Position numbers and translations under genes: made by a program | Notes under the pieces: model-generated | What the model was told of the DNA's origin: nothing | Database searches by the model: none | Seen by the model: only the letters and a program-made list of their open reading frames with translations | Shown: piece by piece, positions 8,451 to 15,049 of the stretch | Layout: every line of letters begins with the position of its first letter | How positions within the stretch are numbered: the stretch's first letter is position 1 | DNA from: an uncultured Anaerovibrio sp. | GTDB taxonomy: Bacteria > Bacillota > Negativicutes > Selenomonadales > Selenomonadaceae | NCBI GenBank assembly: GCA_900768695.1 | Contig: CAAGDY010000102.1 | Span: forward strand, 1-21,980 | DNA length: 21,980 bases | Direction of reading: 5' to 3'

Positions 8451-8479
8451 TTGAAATATCTACCTGTATATATTATCAT
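8451..8479 (+). promoter_or_regulatory. Promoter of the M48 protease gene
   Basis: -35 TTGAAA (8451-8456), 17-base spacer, -10 TATCAT (8474-8479); each box matches consensus at five of six positions. It lies 64 bases upstream of the ATG at 8544, in the AT-rich divergent gap between the aminopeptidase and the protease. Confidence 0.6.
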
Positions 8480-8543
8480 ATATTCATACCACACGCATTA
8501 TTACAATAAAAAATTATTTGTCACTTATTCATGGAGGAAAAAA

Positions 8544-9635
8544 ATGTTTAATGCAAAAAAGAATCTTGCAAAATTAATTATCACCTGCCTGGCCGTAGGC
8601 ATGCCAATAACCGCGACACTGCCGTCACAGGCTGATGCCAGCGTTCTCGGCTCCGTTATTGCCGCCGGCATCCAGATGGCAGAAACCAATAATCAGCTGA
8701 AGCAGCTTAACGATACCGAGGAAGGACGTCAGGCTCTTTTTCAGGAGATGAAGAACAAGCAGGGTGTCAACACCGACCCGTATCTCAACAGCCGTGTTGA
8801 TACCATTATGGCAAACCTCTCTGCCGGTGTTGCCAAGGTTGACCCTTCCATCAACGACATGCCTTACAACTACTACATCAACCCTGACACCAGCTTCAAT
8901 GCTGCCTGCTCCCTTGGACACAACATGACCATCAACACAGGCATCTTTGACCTGCTGGTTACTGATGATGAGATCGCCGTTGTACTGGGCCATGAGATGG
9001 CACACGGCCAGAAGAACCATGTGCTGAAGGGCTACCAGCAGCAGATTCCTGTTACCCTGCTGGGTACGGCTGCCGCAGCCGGTGGCGGCACTGCAGCGGC
9101 TATCGGTGCCAGCGTGGCAGTCAACTACATCGACTCCGTGCATATCACCAAGCCGCAGGAGCGGGAGGCTGACAAGCTGGCCTTTGAGTACATTGCCAAC
9201 ACCGGCTACAACATCGGTGCCACCGCCGCCGTATGGCAGAAGGTTATTGAGAAGTACGGTGAAAGCTCCAGCAGCTTTGCCGGTGAAATCTTCAACCCTT
9301 CCGACCATCCTGGCCATGAGGAACGCCGCGATACCTACGCCAAGCAGATAAGCGAGTATTCCAACAAGGTTGTCACCGTTGCTGACGGCGTTGTAAAAAT
9401 CCACGGCAAGGAGTTCGTCGCTCCTGCTTCTACCGCTTCCATGAGCGGCGCGGAGCGCTCCTACTTTGTAGCAGGCAACCTTGCCCGTTACTACCACAAG
9501 GGAACGAAAAATATTGCGCAGGCCTATGTGCAGAACGGTACTGTATATCTGGAAAATCAGGCTGTCATGACACCGGCCGACGGCGATTTGTCCGCCCAGG
9601 AGCTGGCCGACCGCCTGAATTCCCTGCAGAAATAA
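8544..9635 (+). CDS. Exported M48 family zinc metalloprotease
   Basis: A 363-residue peptidase with a Sec signal peptide: lysines at 5-10, a hydrophobic core at about 11-27, and likely cleavage after ADA at 32. The catalytic zinc site is HEMAH (H150, E151, H154), with the third ligand E206 in QEREAD. A glycine/alanine-rich hydrophobic segment at 171-193 follows the zinc helix, as in BepA/YfgC-like M48 enzymes. The mature protein probably works in the periplasm on misfolded envelope proteins (family knowledge; the substrate is unknown). The frame is open from a TTG at 8451, but that falls inside the promoter; GGAGG six to seven bases before the ATG at 8544 sets the start. It is followed after 36 bases by the AI-2E-family gene, so the two are likely co-transcribed. 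Confidence 0.93.
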   Translation: MFNAKKNLAKLIITCLAVGMPITATLPSQADASVLGSVIAAGIQMAETNNQLKQLNDTEEGRQALFQEMKNKQGVNTDPYLNSRVDTIMANLSAGVAKVDPSINDMPYNYYINPDTSFNAACSLGHNMTINTGIFDLLVTDDEIAVVLGHEMAHGQKNHVLKGYQQQIPVTLLGTAAAAGGGTAAAIGASVAVNYIDSVHITKPQEREADKLAFEYIANTGYNIGATAAVWQKVIEKYGESSSSFAGEIFNPSDHPGHEERRDTYAKQISEYSNKVVTVADGVVKIHGKEFVAPASTASMSGAERSYFVAGNLARYYHKGTKNIAQAYVQNGTVYLENQAVMTPADGDLSAQELADRLNSLQK

Positions 9636-9671
9636 CCGTATAACCCTCGTATTACACTGGAGATGATGCCC

Positions 9672-10670
9672 ATGTGGGAAACCCACAAAACTTCGATTAT
9701 TATAGGCATTGCCATCATTGCACTGCTATCTGCCTTCTGGTACATGCAGTCCTTTGCCTTTGTCTTCTTTTTGTCCATACTGCTGACCCTGCTGCTTCTG
9801 GACCCGGTGGACAAGCTCAGCAGCCGCATTCCGCGAGGTCTGGCATCTCTTCTGGTGCTAGGTGGGTTTCTAGTCGTCTTTCTGGGAATGATTACCATAG
9901 TGTCCAGCAACTTCATCCCTACCCTCTCCCGTTTTACGGAGGAGCTGCCTACCCTGGCAACCAACATCCAGCAGCTGAACGGACTGACCGAAACAGGCCT
10001 TTTCCAGAAAGGCGTGGATGAGGCGTGGTCGGAGCTTACCGCAATCAGCACCAAGGCCATCAAGTCCTCGCTGATGATTGCCTTTTCCCTGTTCAACAAG
10101 CTGATAGATTTCGTCATCATCCTGTTCCTGACCTTCTATCTTCTTATGGACGGGGACAAAATCAAGAGCTACGTGGCGCATCTTTTTCCTGACAGGGACA
10201 GGAAGCGCATTATTCATCTGCAGGACGGCATCCTGCTTTCGTTGCGCACCTACATACGCAGTCAGCTGGTGATATGCTTTATTACCGGTTTTATAGTCTA
10301 CAGCTATTTTACCATTATGGATTTGCCCTATGCCTCGGTTTTCGCCGTAGCATCGGCCCTCAGCGAGTTTATTCCCGTGCTGGGGCCTACAGTGGCATCC
10401 GGCTTCGGTATTCTCATGACGGCCATTCATACACCGGGATTGACGATTCAGACGGCCATCTTCTATCTGGCCATGACACAGATTAATCACAATCTCGTGT
10501 ATCCTGCCATCGTGGGAAAATCCCTGCATCTGCATCCTGTAGCCATCATTCTGGGCATCATCCTGGGAGGCGAGCTTTTGGATGCGGCGGGCATGTTCCT
10601 GGCTGTTCCCTTCATGGTGGTAATCAAGCACGTTATTGAAGATATCAACGAGCACAGCCACCTCATGTAA
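9672..10670 (+). CDS. AI-2E family membrane transporter
   Basis: A 332-residue polytopic membrane protein of the AI-2E transporter (UPF0118/PerM) family. It has hydrophobic segments near both ends and a polar region at about 80-125 (FTEELPTLATNIQQLNGLTE). The family signatures are LTFYLLMDGDKIKSY, SEFIPVLGPTVAS and NLVYPAIVGKSLHLHP, and the end AAGMFLAVPFMVVIK is also typical. Members have been linked to AI-2 export and to sodium/proton antiport, so the substrate here is open. Three ATGs are in frame: 9663 lies directly against GGAG, 9666 is three bases away, and 9672 has a 9-base gap and is preferred. It is downstream of the M48 gene and is closed by the hairpin at 10765-10815. Confidence 0.9.
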   Translation: MWETHKTSIIIGIAIIALLSAFWYMQSFAFVFFLSILLTLLLLDPVDKLSSRIPRGLASLLVLGGFLVVFLGMITIVSSNFIPTLSRFTEELPTLATNIQQLNGLTETGLFQKGVDEAWSELTAISTKAIKSSLMIAFSLFNKLIDFVIILFLTFYLLMDGDKIKSYVAHLFPDRDRKRIIHLQDGILLSLRTYIRSQLVICFITGFIVYSYFTIMDLPYASVFAVASALSEFIPVLGPTVASGFGILMTAIHTPGLTIQTAIFYLAMTQINHNLVYPAIVGKSLHLHPVAIILGIILGGELLDAAGMFLAVPFMVVIKHVIEDINEHSHLM

Positions 10671-10978
10671 GGCAGTCTGCTGTAGCAGGTGCAGTACCAA
10701 GAAACATAGCTGGAAGACAGCCTGAAGGCAACCAGCAATATAGCTGATAATACAGCAATCAATCAAAAATGGCCAGCCACATGATGAATACGCATCATGT
10801 GGCTGGCCATTTTTTGGCAGGCAGGCAAAATCCACCGCCTGTATACCCGCACATCTATACACCTATATTTCTGTATGCCTTCGCTCCTGCGCTCCTTTAG
10901 CCAATGCACCGGCCTTATCAGCAGGAACCATGCAGACGCAGAATGACAGATGCACCTGTGCTGTCAGCAAAGGCCGCT
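10671..10978. other. Intergenic stretch between convergent genes
   Basis: This 308-base gap separates the plus-strand AI-2E gene from the minus-strand gene ending at 10979. Apart from the strong bidirectional terminator at 10765-10815 I see no gene, RNA or repeat. The parts on either side of the hairpin have no start codon with a good ribosome binding site and a sizeable frame. Confidence 0.6.
10765..10815 (+). terminator. Bidirectional intrinsic terminator, 22-bp perfect stem
   Basis: A perfect 22-bp inverted repeat (10765-10786 with 10793-10814), core TGGCCAGCCACATGATG, around a 6-base loop. It is flanked by five A on the left and six T on the right, so it can act on both strands. It ends the M48/AI-2E transcript and can also serve the convergent gene at 10979-12340. 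Confidence 0.9.
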
Positions 10979-12340
10979 CTACCGGAGAAAGACACTGCTG
11001 AATTTCAGGCGTCCAATCCGTCCCTCATCGCGGCGCCTGCGATACTCCAGCCGCACCTGCTCCACTATATCCTGCTCCAGCTGTATATGGCACAGGCAGA
11101 AATCCACTGCATCTGCAAATTCCTGATTGGACAGCTCCGTCAGTCCGCCCGCCTTGACCATACCGGCAAAGTCACTGCATGCCAGCTGCTGTATATCATC
11201 ATCGCTAAGATAATCCTGCTGGGAAAAGTCCTGTCCCAGCTCTGCATAATCCTCAACGGCCTCCATGCCTTCCCAGCCGTCCAGCAAATCATCGCGTATA
11301 TCCTCCAGTTCCGGCAGGGATTCCTCCACAACCAGCTTGATGTCCAGCCGCACGCACAGCTTTTCAAAGAACTTTTCTGATTTGGAGTTGCAGACCATAA
11401 TCTGCCGCGGCCTGCCCTCCGACTGAATCAGCTTGCACAGATTGTCCAGCACCTGCCCATAGTCAGCATCCTCGCCGCTCAAGTCCACCAGCAGCATTAC
11501 TCCTGTTGCATCATCCAGGATTACCAGTGCGTCAGGATAAAAAGGCGCCTTCACTACCGGCTCATCCTGCCCTGGCACAAAATCCTCCCCCACAACGCCG
11601 TGCATCATCAAAAAGCAGTCCGCCATCCATACATTACTTGTTTTACGGACCTTCTTCAGCCTGGCTGCCTGCAAATCATTCCAGTCCGGGCTGTCATAGG
11701 CCGTTTCACGATACTTTGGCAAGGCCATTGTCCCCTGCTCAAAGCTGCCATCCTCCTGCTCTGAAAGGACAGGCACCATCAGCTTGTCATCAAACCTGAT
11801 AAGGCGTGATACACAGCCATTATGCACAAAATCCTCCCCCAGCAGGCAGAAGGCATCCGCCACAGCGGTAACAACCCTCATATCCGCCTCGCTTTGCAGG
11901 GGCCACGCTATATGCTTTGGCCGCATGGCCTTCAATATGGGATAAAACCGCTTTCCCCCTGCCTTCAGCCCCCTTCTTTCACAATAAGCAAGAATGCGTT
12001 TCTCCTCATCCTTGTTCTGCAGAAGATGCTTTTCCCCGTAATCTATAATGTAGCCGCTGTAAGACAGCAACAGCTCCAGCCTGAGATAATCATCACATTC
12101 ACGCTGAAGCTCTTCATCCAGTATCTGCCGCAGGACATTTACCCCCTGCCGGGCATCATAAACATATATGCAGGAGCCATGCTCCTTCTCATCCGGAATG
12201 ACCGTGCAAAACCACGTACCATCGTGCAGTGTCCTGACAGCCACTATGTTATGCTCCTTCAGCCCGCGCCAGCCACCAGCTTTTTTCAGCGCAAAAACAC
12301 TGTCATAAAGCTTATCATATAAATCATCGTATGAAATCAT
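10979..12340 (-). CDS. DUF7309/DUF6930-like protein of unknown function
   Basis: A 453-residue soluble protein with no signal peptide or membrane segment. Residues about 10-165 resemble the DUF7309 pattern (LKKAGGWRGLKEHNIVAV, then SGYIIDYGEKHLL and HIAWPL). Residues about 235-345 resemble DUF6930 (YPDALVILDDATGVMLLVDL, then GRPRQIMVCNSKSEKFFEKL and VVEESLPEL). I recognised these from memory of the family patterns, so the match needs a profile search. The C-terminal 100 residues are acidic, then end in a basic helix (RLEYRRRRDEGRIGRLK). No catalytic motif is evident. AAGGAA lies ten bases before the ATG, and an extended -10 promoter lies at 12373-12381. It stands alone between convergent terminators and an AT-rich gap. 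Confidence 0.75.
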   Translation of the reverse strand: MISYDDLYDKLYDSVFALKKAGGWRGLKEHNIVAVRTLHDGTWFCTVIPDEKEHGSCIYVYDARQGVNVLRQILDEELQRECDDYLRLELLLSYSGYIIDYGEKHLLQNKDEEKRILAYCERRGLKAGGKRFYPILKAMRPKHIAWPLQSEADMRVVTAVADAFCLLGEDFVHNGCVSRLIRFDDKLMVPVLSEQEDGSFEQGTMALPKYRETAYDSPDWNDLQAARLKKVRKTSNVWMADCFLMMHGVVGEDFVPGQDEPVVKAPFYPDALVILDDATGVMLLVDLSGEDADYGQVLDNLCKLIQSEGRPRQIMVCNSKSEKFFEKLCVRLDIKLVVEESLPELEDIRDDLLDGWEGMEAVEDYAELGQDFSQQDYLSDDDIQQLACSDFAGMVKAGGLTELSNQEFADAVDFCLCHIQLEQDIVEQVRLEYRRRRDEGRIGRLKFSSVFLR

Positions 12341-12372
12341 ATCACGCTGTTTCCTTTCAAAAGATACATGAT

Positions 12373-12381
12373 ATTATAACA
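12373..12381 (-). promoter_or_regulatory. Extended -10 promoter for the DUF7309/DUF6930-like gene
   Basis: On the minus strand the sequence TGTTATAAT gives a perfect -10 (12373-12378) with the TG of an extended -10 element. There is no recognisable -35. It lies 33 bases upstream of the ATG at 12340. Confidence 0.5.
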
Positions 12382-12498
12382 CAAACCGCAGTCTGTGGAT
12401 ACATCCCGATAAAAACAAAATCCCCCTATTTCATCCTCTGTATTCTTTTGATGCCGCATATATCGCAAAGCATTATTACCTCTTGCTTCAAAAAACGG

Positions 12499-12534
12499 AT
12501 ACTAAAATTATTATTTTAGTATTATTTTGATACT
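12499..12534. promoter_or_regulatory. Inverted repeat cluster, candidate operator
   Basis: ATACTAAAAT (12499-12508) and ATTTTAGTAT (12513-12522) form a perfect 10-bp inverted repeat around TATT. A third half-site, ATACT, follows at 12530-12534 after seven bases, so AGTAT and ATACT pair again. Repeated short half-sites like this are typical of ribbon-helix-helix repressor operators, and an Arc-type gene starts 125 bases downstream. There is no T-run that would make it a terminator. Confidence 0.4.
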
Positions 12535-12658
12535 ATTTCTTATTAAATTAAAACAATATATCTGGAAAATATAAAATACCATAATATATTATTCGTTTTA
12601 AATCTATAATTTTCTTTCTTCATATTATATTCTACTATAGAGAAGGGAAGTTTATATT

Positions 12659-12841
12659 ATGGCAACTAATAAAGTAGCATTACAGGTACGATTGGATGAA
12701 AAGGTTCATGCCAAGCTGAGAATTGTGGCGGAGGAAAAAGTACGCTCACTTAATTCCCAGATTGAATACTTCGTCATCAAAGGCATTCAAAAGTATGAAC
12801 AGGAGAACGGCATAATCACTATTGATGCTGATGAAAAATAA
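12659..12841 (+). CDS. Arc-type ribbon-helix-helix DNA-binding protein
   Basis: A 60-residue protein with the layout of Arc/MetJ-type repressors. A short beta strand (ALQVRL, residues 7-12) reads the DNA major groove as part of a dimer. Helix A follows (DEKVHAKLRIVAEEK), then the turn and helix B (SLNSQIEYFVIKGIQKYEQE). SLNSQIE closely resembles the Arc sequence SVNSEIY. The GAAGGGAAG ribosome binding site lies eight bases before the ATG, and a strong terminator follows at 12858-12890. There is no toxin or other partner gene next to it, so it is a stand-alone regulator; autoregulation through the repeats at 12499-12534 is inferred. It sits beside a tRNA gene and in AT-rich DNA. Confidence 0.85.
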   Translation: MATNKVALQVRLDEKVHAKLRIVAEEKVRSLNSQIEYFVIKGIQKYEQENGIITIDADEK

Positions 12842-12857
12842 ACCTCTATAAACGGAG

Positions 12858-12890
12858 GTGGCAGGTCTCAAAACGACCTGCCACTTTTTT
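12858..12890 (+). terminator. Terminator of the Arc-type gene
   Basis: A perfect 10-bp stem, GTGGCAGGTC (12858-12867) with GACCTGCCAC (12875-12884), a 7-base loop, then six T. It lies 17 bases past the stop codon. Confidence 0.92.
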
Positions 12891-12945
12891 GCAAAGAACA
12901 AAATAACCATCCATGTACCACAGCAATTTTCAGGCAAAATTTCGC

Positions 12946-12978
12946 AAAAAAAGACCTTGCAGAAACCTCTGCAAGGCC
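12946..12978 (-). terminator. Terminator of tRNA-Leu
   Basis: In minus-strand RNA, GGCCUUGCAGA pairs with UCUGCAAGGUC (11 bp including one G-U) around a 4-base loop, followed by seven U (12946-12952). It begins 12 bases past the tRNA CCA end. Confidence 0.88.
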
Positions 12979-12989
12979 AGTATTTTCAA

Positions 12990-13077
12990 TGGTGCCGAAG
13001 GCCGGACTCGAACCGGCACGTAGGGTAACTACGCTTGATTTTGAGTCAAGTGCGTCTGCCAATTCCGCCACTTCGGC
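12990..13077 (-). tRNA. tRNA-Leu (anticodon CAA)
   Basis: The acceptor stem pairs GCCGAAG (plus 13071-13077) with CUUCGGC (12994-13000), then discriminator A and an encoded CCA (12990-12992). The anticodon stem CUUGA/UCAAG encloses the loop CUCAAAA, giving anticodon CAA, which reads UUG. The long variable arm (GCGUAG with CUACG) marks a class II tRNA, and the T-arm has GGUUCGAGUCC. It has its own promoter (13120-13148) and terminator (12946-12978). Confidence 0.97.
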
Positions 13078-13119
13078 AACTGTTGCTAAATAAGACATCT
13101 TGTGTCAAACAACGATAAT

Positions 13120-13148
13120 ATACTATCACATTTGAACAATCATGTCAA
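13120..13148 (-). promoter_or_regulatory. Promoter of tRNA-Leu
   Basis: Minus strand: perfect -35 TTGACA (13143-13148), 17-base spacer, -10 TAGTAT (13120-13125, four of six). The start would be near 13113, about 35 bases before the tRNA 5' end. It lies just past the paaK stop, where no terminator is seen, so some read-through from paaK is also possible. Confidence 0.6.
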
Positions 13149-13179
13149 CAATTTTTACTTATTGGATGAACAAAATCTC

Positions 13180-14415
13180 TTAATTGTAACGTTCATCAAT
13201 AACGCGCTTGGTCTTTTTCTCACTGCGAGGCAACAGGCCGATTTCTACCACCTTGACCAGCGGCGTGAAACCGATTCTGCTCTTTACGCGGCTTGCCACC
13301 CGTTTTGCCATATCAAGAAAGTCCACGGAGCCGTTGGTTTCCACGTAGATGCGCATGGTGTCCTTGCCATCCAGGTGGGAAATGCGAATCTGGTACTCGC
13401 TGGAAAGCTCAGGGAACTGCTGGAGAATTTCCTCAATCTGCTTCGGGAATACATTGACGCCCTTAATCTTCATCATATCATCGGTACGTCCGGCAATCAC
13501 ATCAATGCGCGGATACTTGCTGCCGCACTGGCACTCGCCCGGAATAATCCTCGACATATCGTGGGTACGGTAGCGAATCAGCGGCGCACCCTCCTTAACC
13601 AGGGTAGTGATGACAATCTCGCCCCACTCGCCGTCAGCCACCGGCTGCAACGTAACAGGGTCGATGATTTCCAGGTAAATATAATCATCCCAGTAATGCA
13701 TGCCGTTATCATATTTACAGCTGATACCGATGCCTGGACCATAAATCTCCGTCAGTCCATAAATATCGTACAGCTCGATACCCAGCTCATTGGCAATGCG
13801 GTCACGCATCTTCTGGCCCCAGCGCTCGGAACCAATAACGCCCTTCTTCAGATGAATCCTGTCGCGAATACCGCGCTTCTGAATTTCCTCTGCCAGAAGC
13901 AGGGCATAGGACGAGGTTGCGCAGAGAACCGTACTCTGCATGTCCTGCATCATCTGCAGCTGCTTGTCAGTGTTGCCCGGCCCCATAGGCACTACCATGG
14001 CACCAAGCCTTTCCGCACCTGCCTGAAAGCCGATGCCGGCAGTCCACAGGCCGTAGCCTGGCGTAATCTGCACCCTGTCCTTATTGGTCAGGCCTGCCAT
14101 CTCATAGCAACGGGCAAACATCAGCGCCCAGTCATCCACATCCTTCTGAGTGTAAGGAATGATGACAGGCAGCCCCGTTGTGCCTGATGATGAGTGGATG
14201 CGTACAATATCCTCCTCCGGCGCTGTCCTCAGTCCCAGAGGATACGCCTCGCGCAAATCGTTTTTCTCGGAAAACGGCAACTTGAGAAAATCCTCAGCTG
14301 TCGCAATTTTTTCTATACCTGTTTCTTCCAGCTTCCTGCCGTAAAAGCTCCCTGCCTGCACCAATGCCTGTATGCGGTCATTGACCTTGCTTATCTGTGC
14401 TTCTGAAATCTGCAT
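13180..14415 (-). CDS. paaK: Phenylacetate-CoA ligase family protein
   Basis: An AMP-forming ligase that joins an arylacetate (phenylacetate or indoleacetate type) to CoA through an acyl-adenylate. It has 411 residues. The ATP-binding loop is SSSGTTGLP (75-83), the adenylate core is YDIYGLTEIYGPG, and the hinge region RYRTHDMSRI is followed by GRTDDMMKIKGVNVFP. The C-terminal lysine region is PRSEKKTKRVIDERYN. It is the third gene after iorA and iorB with a 34-base gap, a neighbour pair common in anaerobes. It could activate arylacetates for reductive carboxylation by IorAB, or work on the arylacetyl-CoA that IorAB makes. AGGAGG lies 11 bases before the ATG, a longer gap than usual. No terminator follows. 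Confidence 0.93.
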   Translation of the reverse strand: MQISEAQISKVNDRIQALVQAGSFYGRKLEETGIEKIATAEDFLKLPFSEKNDLREAYPLGLRTAPEEDIVRIHSSSGTTGLPVIIPYTQKDVDDWALMFARCYEMAGLTNKDRVQITPGYGLWTAGIGFQAGAERLGAMVVPMGPGNTDKQLQMMQDMQSTVLCATSSYALLLAEEIQKRGIRDRIHLKKGVIGSERWGQKMRDRIANELGIELYDIYGLTEIYGPGIGISCKYDNGMHYWDDYIYLEIIDPVTLQPVADGEWGEIVITTLVKEGAPLIRYRTHDMSRIIPGECQCGSKYPRIDVIAGRTDDMMKIKGVNVFPKQIEEILQQFPELSSEYQIRISHLDGKDTMRIYVETNGSVDFLDMAKRVASRVKSRIGFTPLVKVVEIGLLPRSEKKTKRVIDERYN

Positions 14416-14449
14416 ACCCTGCTCTGCCTCCTGTCCTTCTCCCTTGCAA

Positions 14450-15049
14450 TCATACCATTTTTTCCGCGTATTCCAGCGCCCGGAAATTCAGCTCGTGGAA
14501 TTTTGCCGGCACCTTCTGCCTTACTGCCTGCCTGATATCCTCAACAGTCAGTCCCAGCTGTCCGCTGGCAGCGGCCACTCCCAGGAGCAGAAGGTTCACA
14601 ATTTTGCCGGAGCCAAGCTCCCGGCAGGCCTTCTCCGTATCCACAACTACAACTCGTCCTGCCTTTGCCATGAGATATTCTATCATGGCTTCACCATTGT
14701 AGTCAGAACCTGCCAGCGCCGCCGTTACCGGCATCACAGGACGGGAGCTGACAACCACCATGCCGCCCTTTTTCAGATAAGGCAGCATGCGCACCGTTTC
14801 TCCCGGCTCAAAGCCCAGGATAATATCCGCCGTGCCTGCCGCGTTCATAGGGCACTCCGCCCCGGCTCCAAGGCGGATATGGCTGAACACGGAGCCGCCC
14901 CGCTGGGCCATGCCGATAGTTTCGGCACTACGCACCTCCATGCCCCTTGCCATCGAGGCCGCCGAAATCAGCTTGGAGGCAAGGATGGTTCCCTGCCCGC
15001 CTACGCCGCACAGCACAATATTCCTGCTCTCACCACTGCCTTTATTCAT
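14450..15049 (-). CDS. iorB: Indolepyruvate ferredoxin oxidoreductase, beta subunit
   Basis: The gamma-domain-type small subunit of the 2-oxoacid oxidoreductase that pairs with IorA. It has 199 residues. The typical start is NIVLCGVGGQGTILASKLIS, followed by AETIGMAQRGGSVFSHIRLG, both strongly conserved in IorB. The ATG at 15049 has AGGAGG eight bases upstream and overlaps the iorA end by eight bases, so the two are translationally coupled; an in-frame GTG at 15058 is less likely. It contains no iron-sulfur cysteine motif, as expected, since the clusters are in IorA. Confidence 0.94.
   Translation of the reverse strand: MNKGSGESRNIVLCGVGGQGTILASKLISAASMARGMEVRSAETIGMAQRGGSVFSHIRLGAGAECPMNAAGTADIILGFEPGETVRMLPYLKKGGMVVVSSRPVMPVTAALAGSDYNGEAMIEYLMAKAGRVVVVDTEKACRELGSGKIVNLLLLGVAAASGQLGLTVEDIRQAVRQKVPAKFHELNFRALEYAEKMV

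Larger units (their letters stand above)
12341..12658. other. AT-rich divergent control region with inverted repeats
   Basis: This 318-base gap separates the divergent genes at 12340 (-) and 12659 (+) and is much richer in A and T than the surrounding DNA. It holds the extended -10 box for the minus gene (12373-12381), a cluster of ATACT/AGTAT inverted repeats (12499-12534), and poorly defined TA-rich -10-like boxes (such as TACTAT at 12633-12638) for the plus gene. I find no further gene. Confidence 0.6.

Noticed and set aside
8625..9686. Long minus-strand open frame opposite the M48 protease
   Set aside because: The plus strand carries signal peptide, HEMAH and the third zinc ligand; the opposite frame has low-complexity composition and no start signal.
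12499..12534. Terminator in the AT-rich gap
   Set aside because: The inverted repeat is almost all A-T and lacks a following T-run; it fits an operator better.
13141..13180. Terminator after paaK
   Set aside because: GATGAAC/GTTCATC can pair near the stop codon, but the loop is about 19 bases and no U-tract follows.
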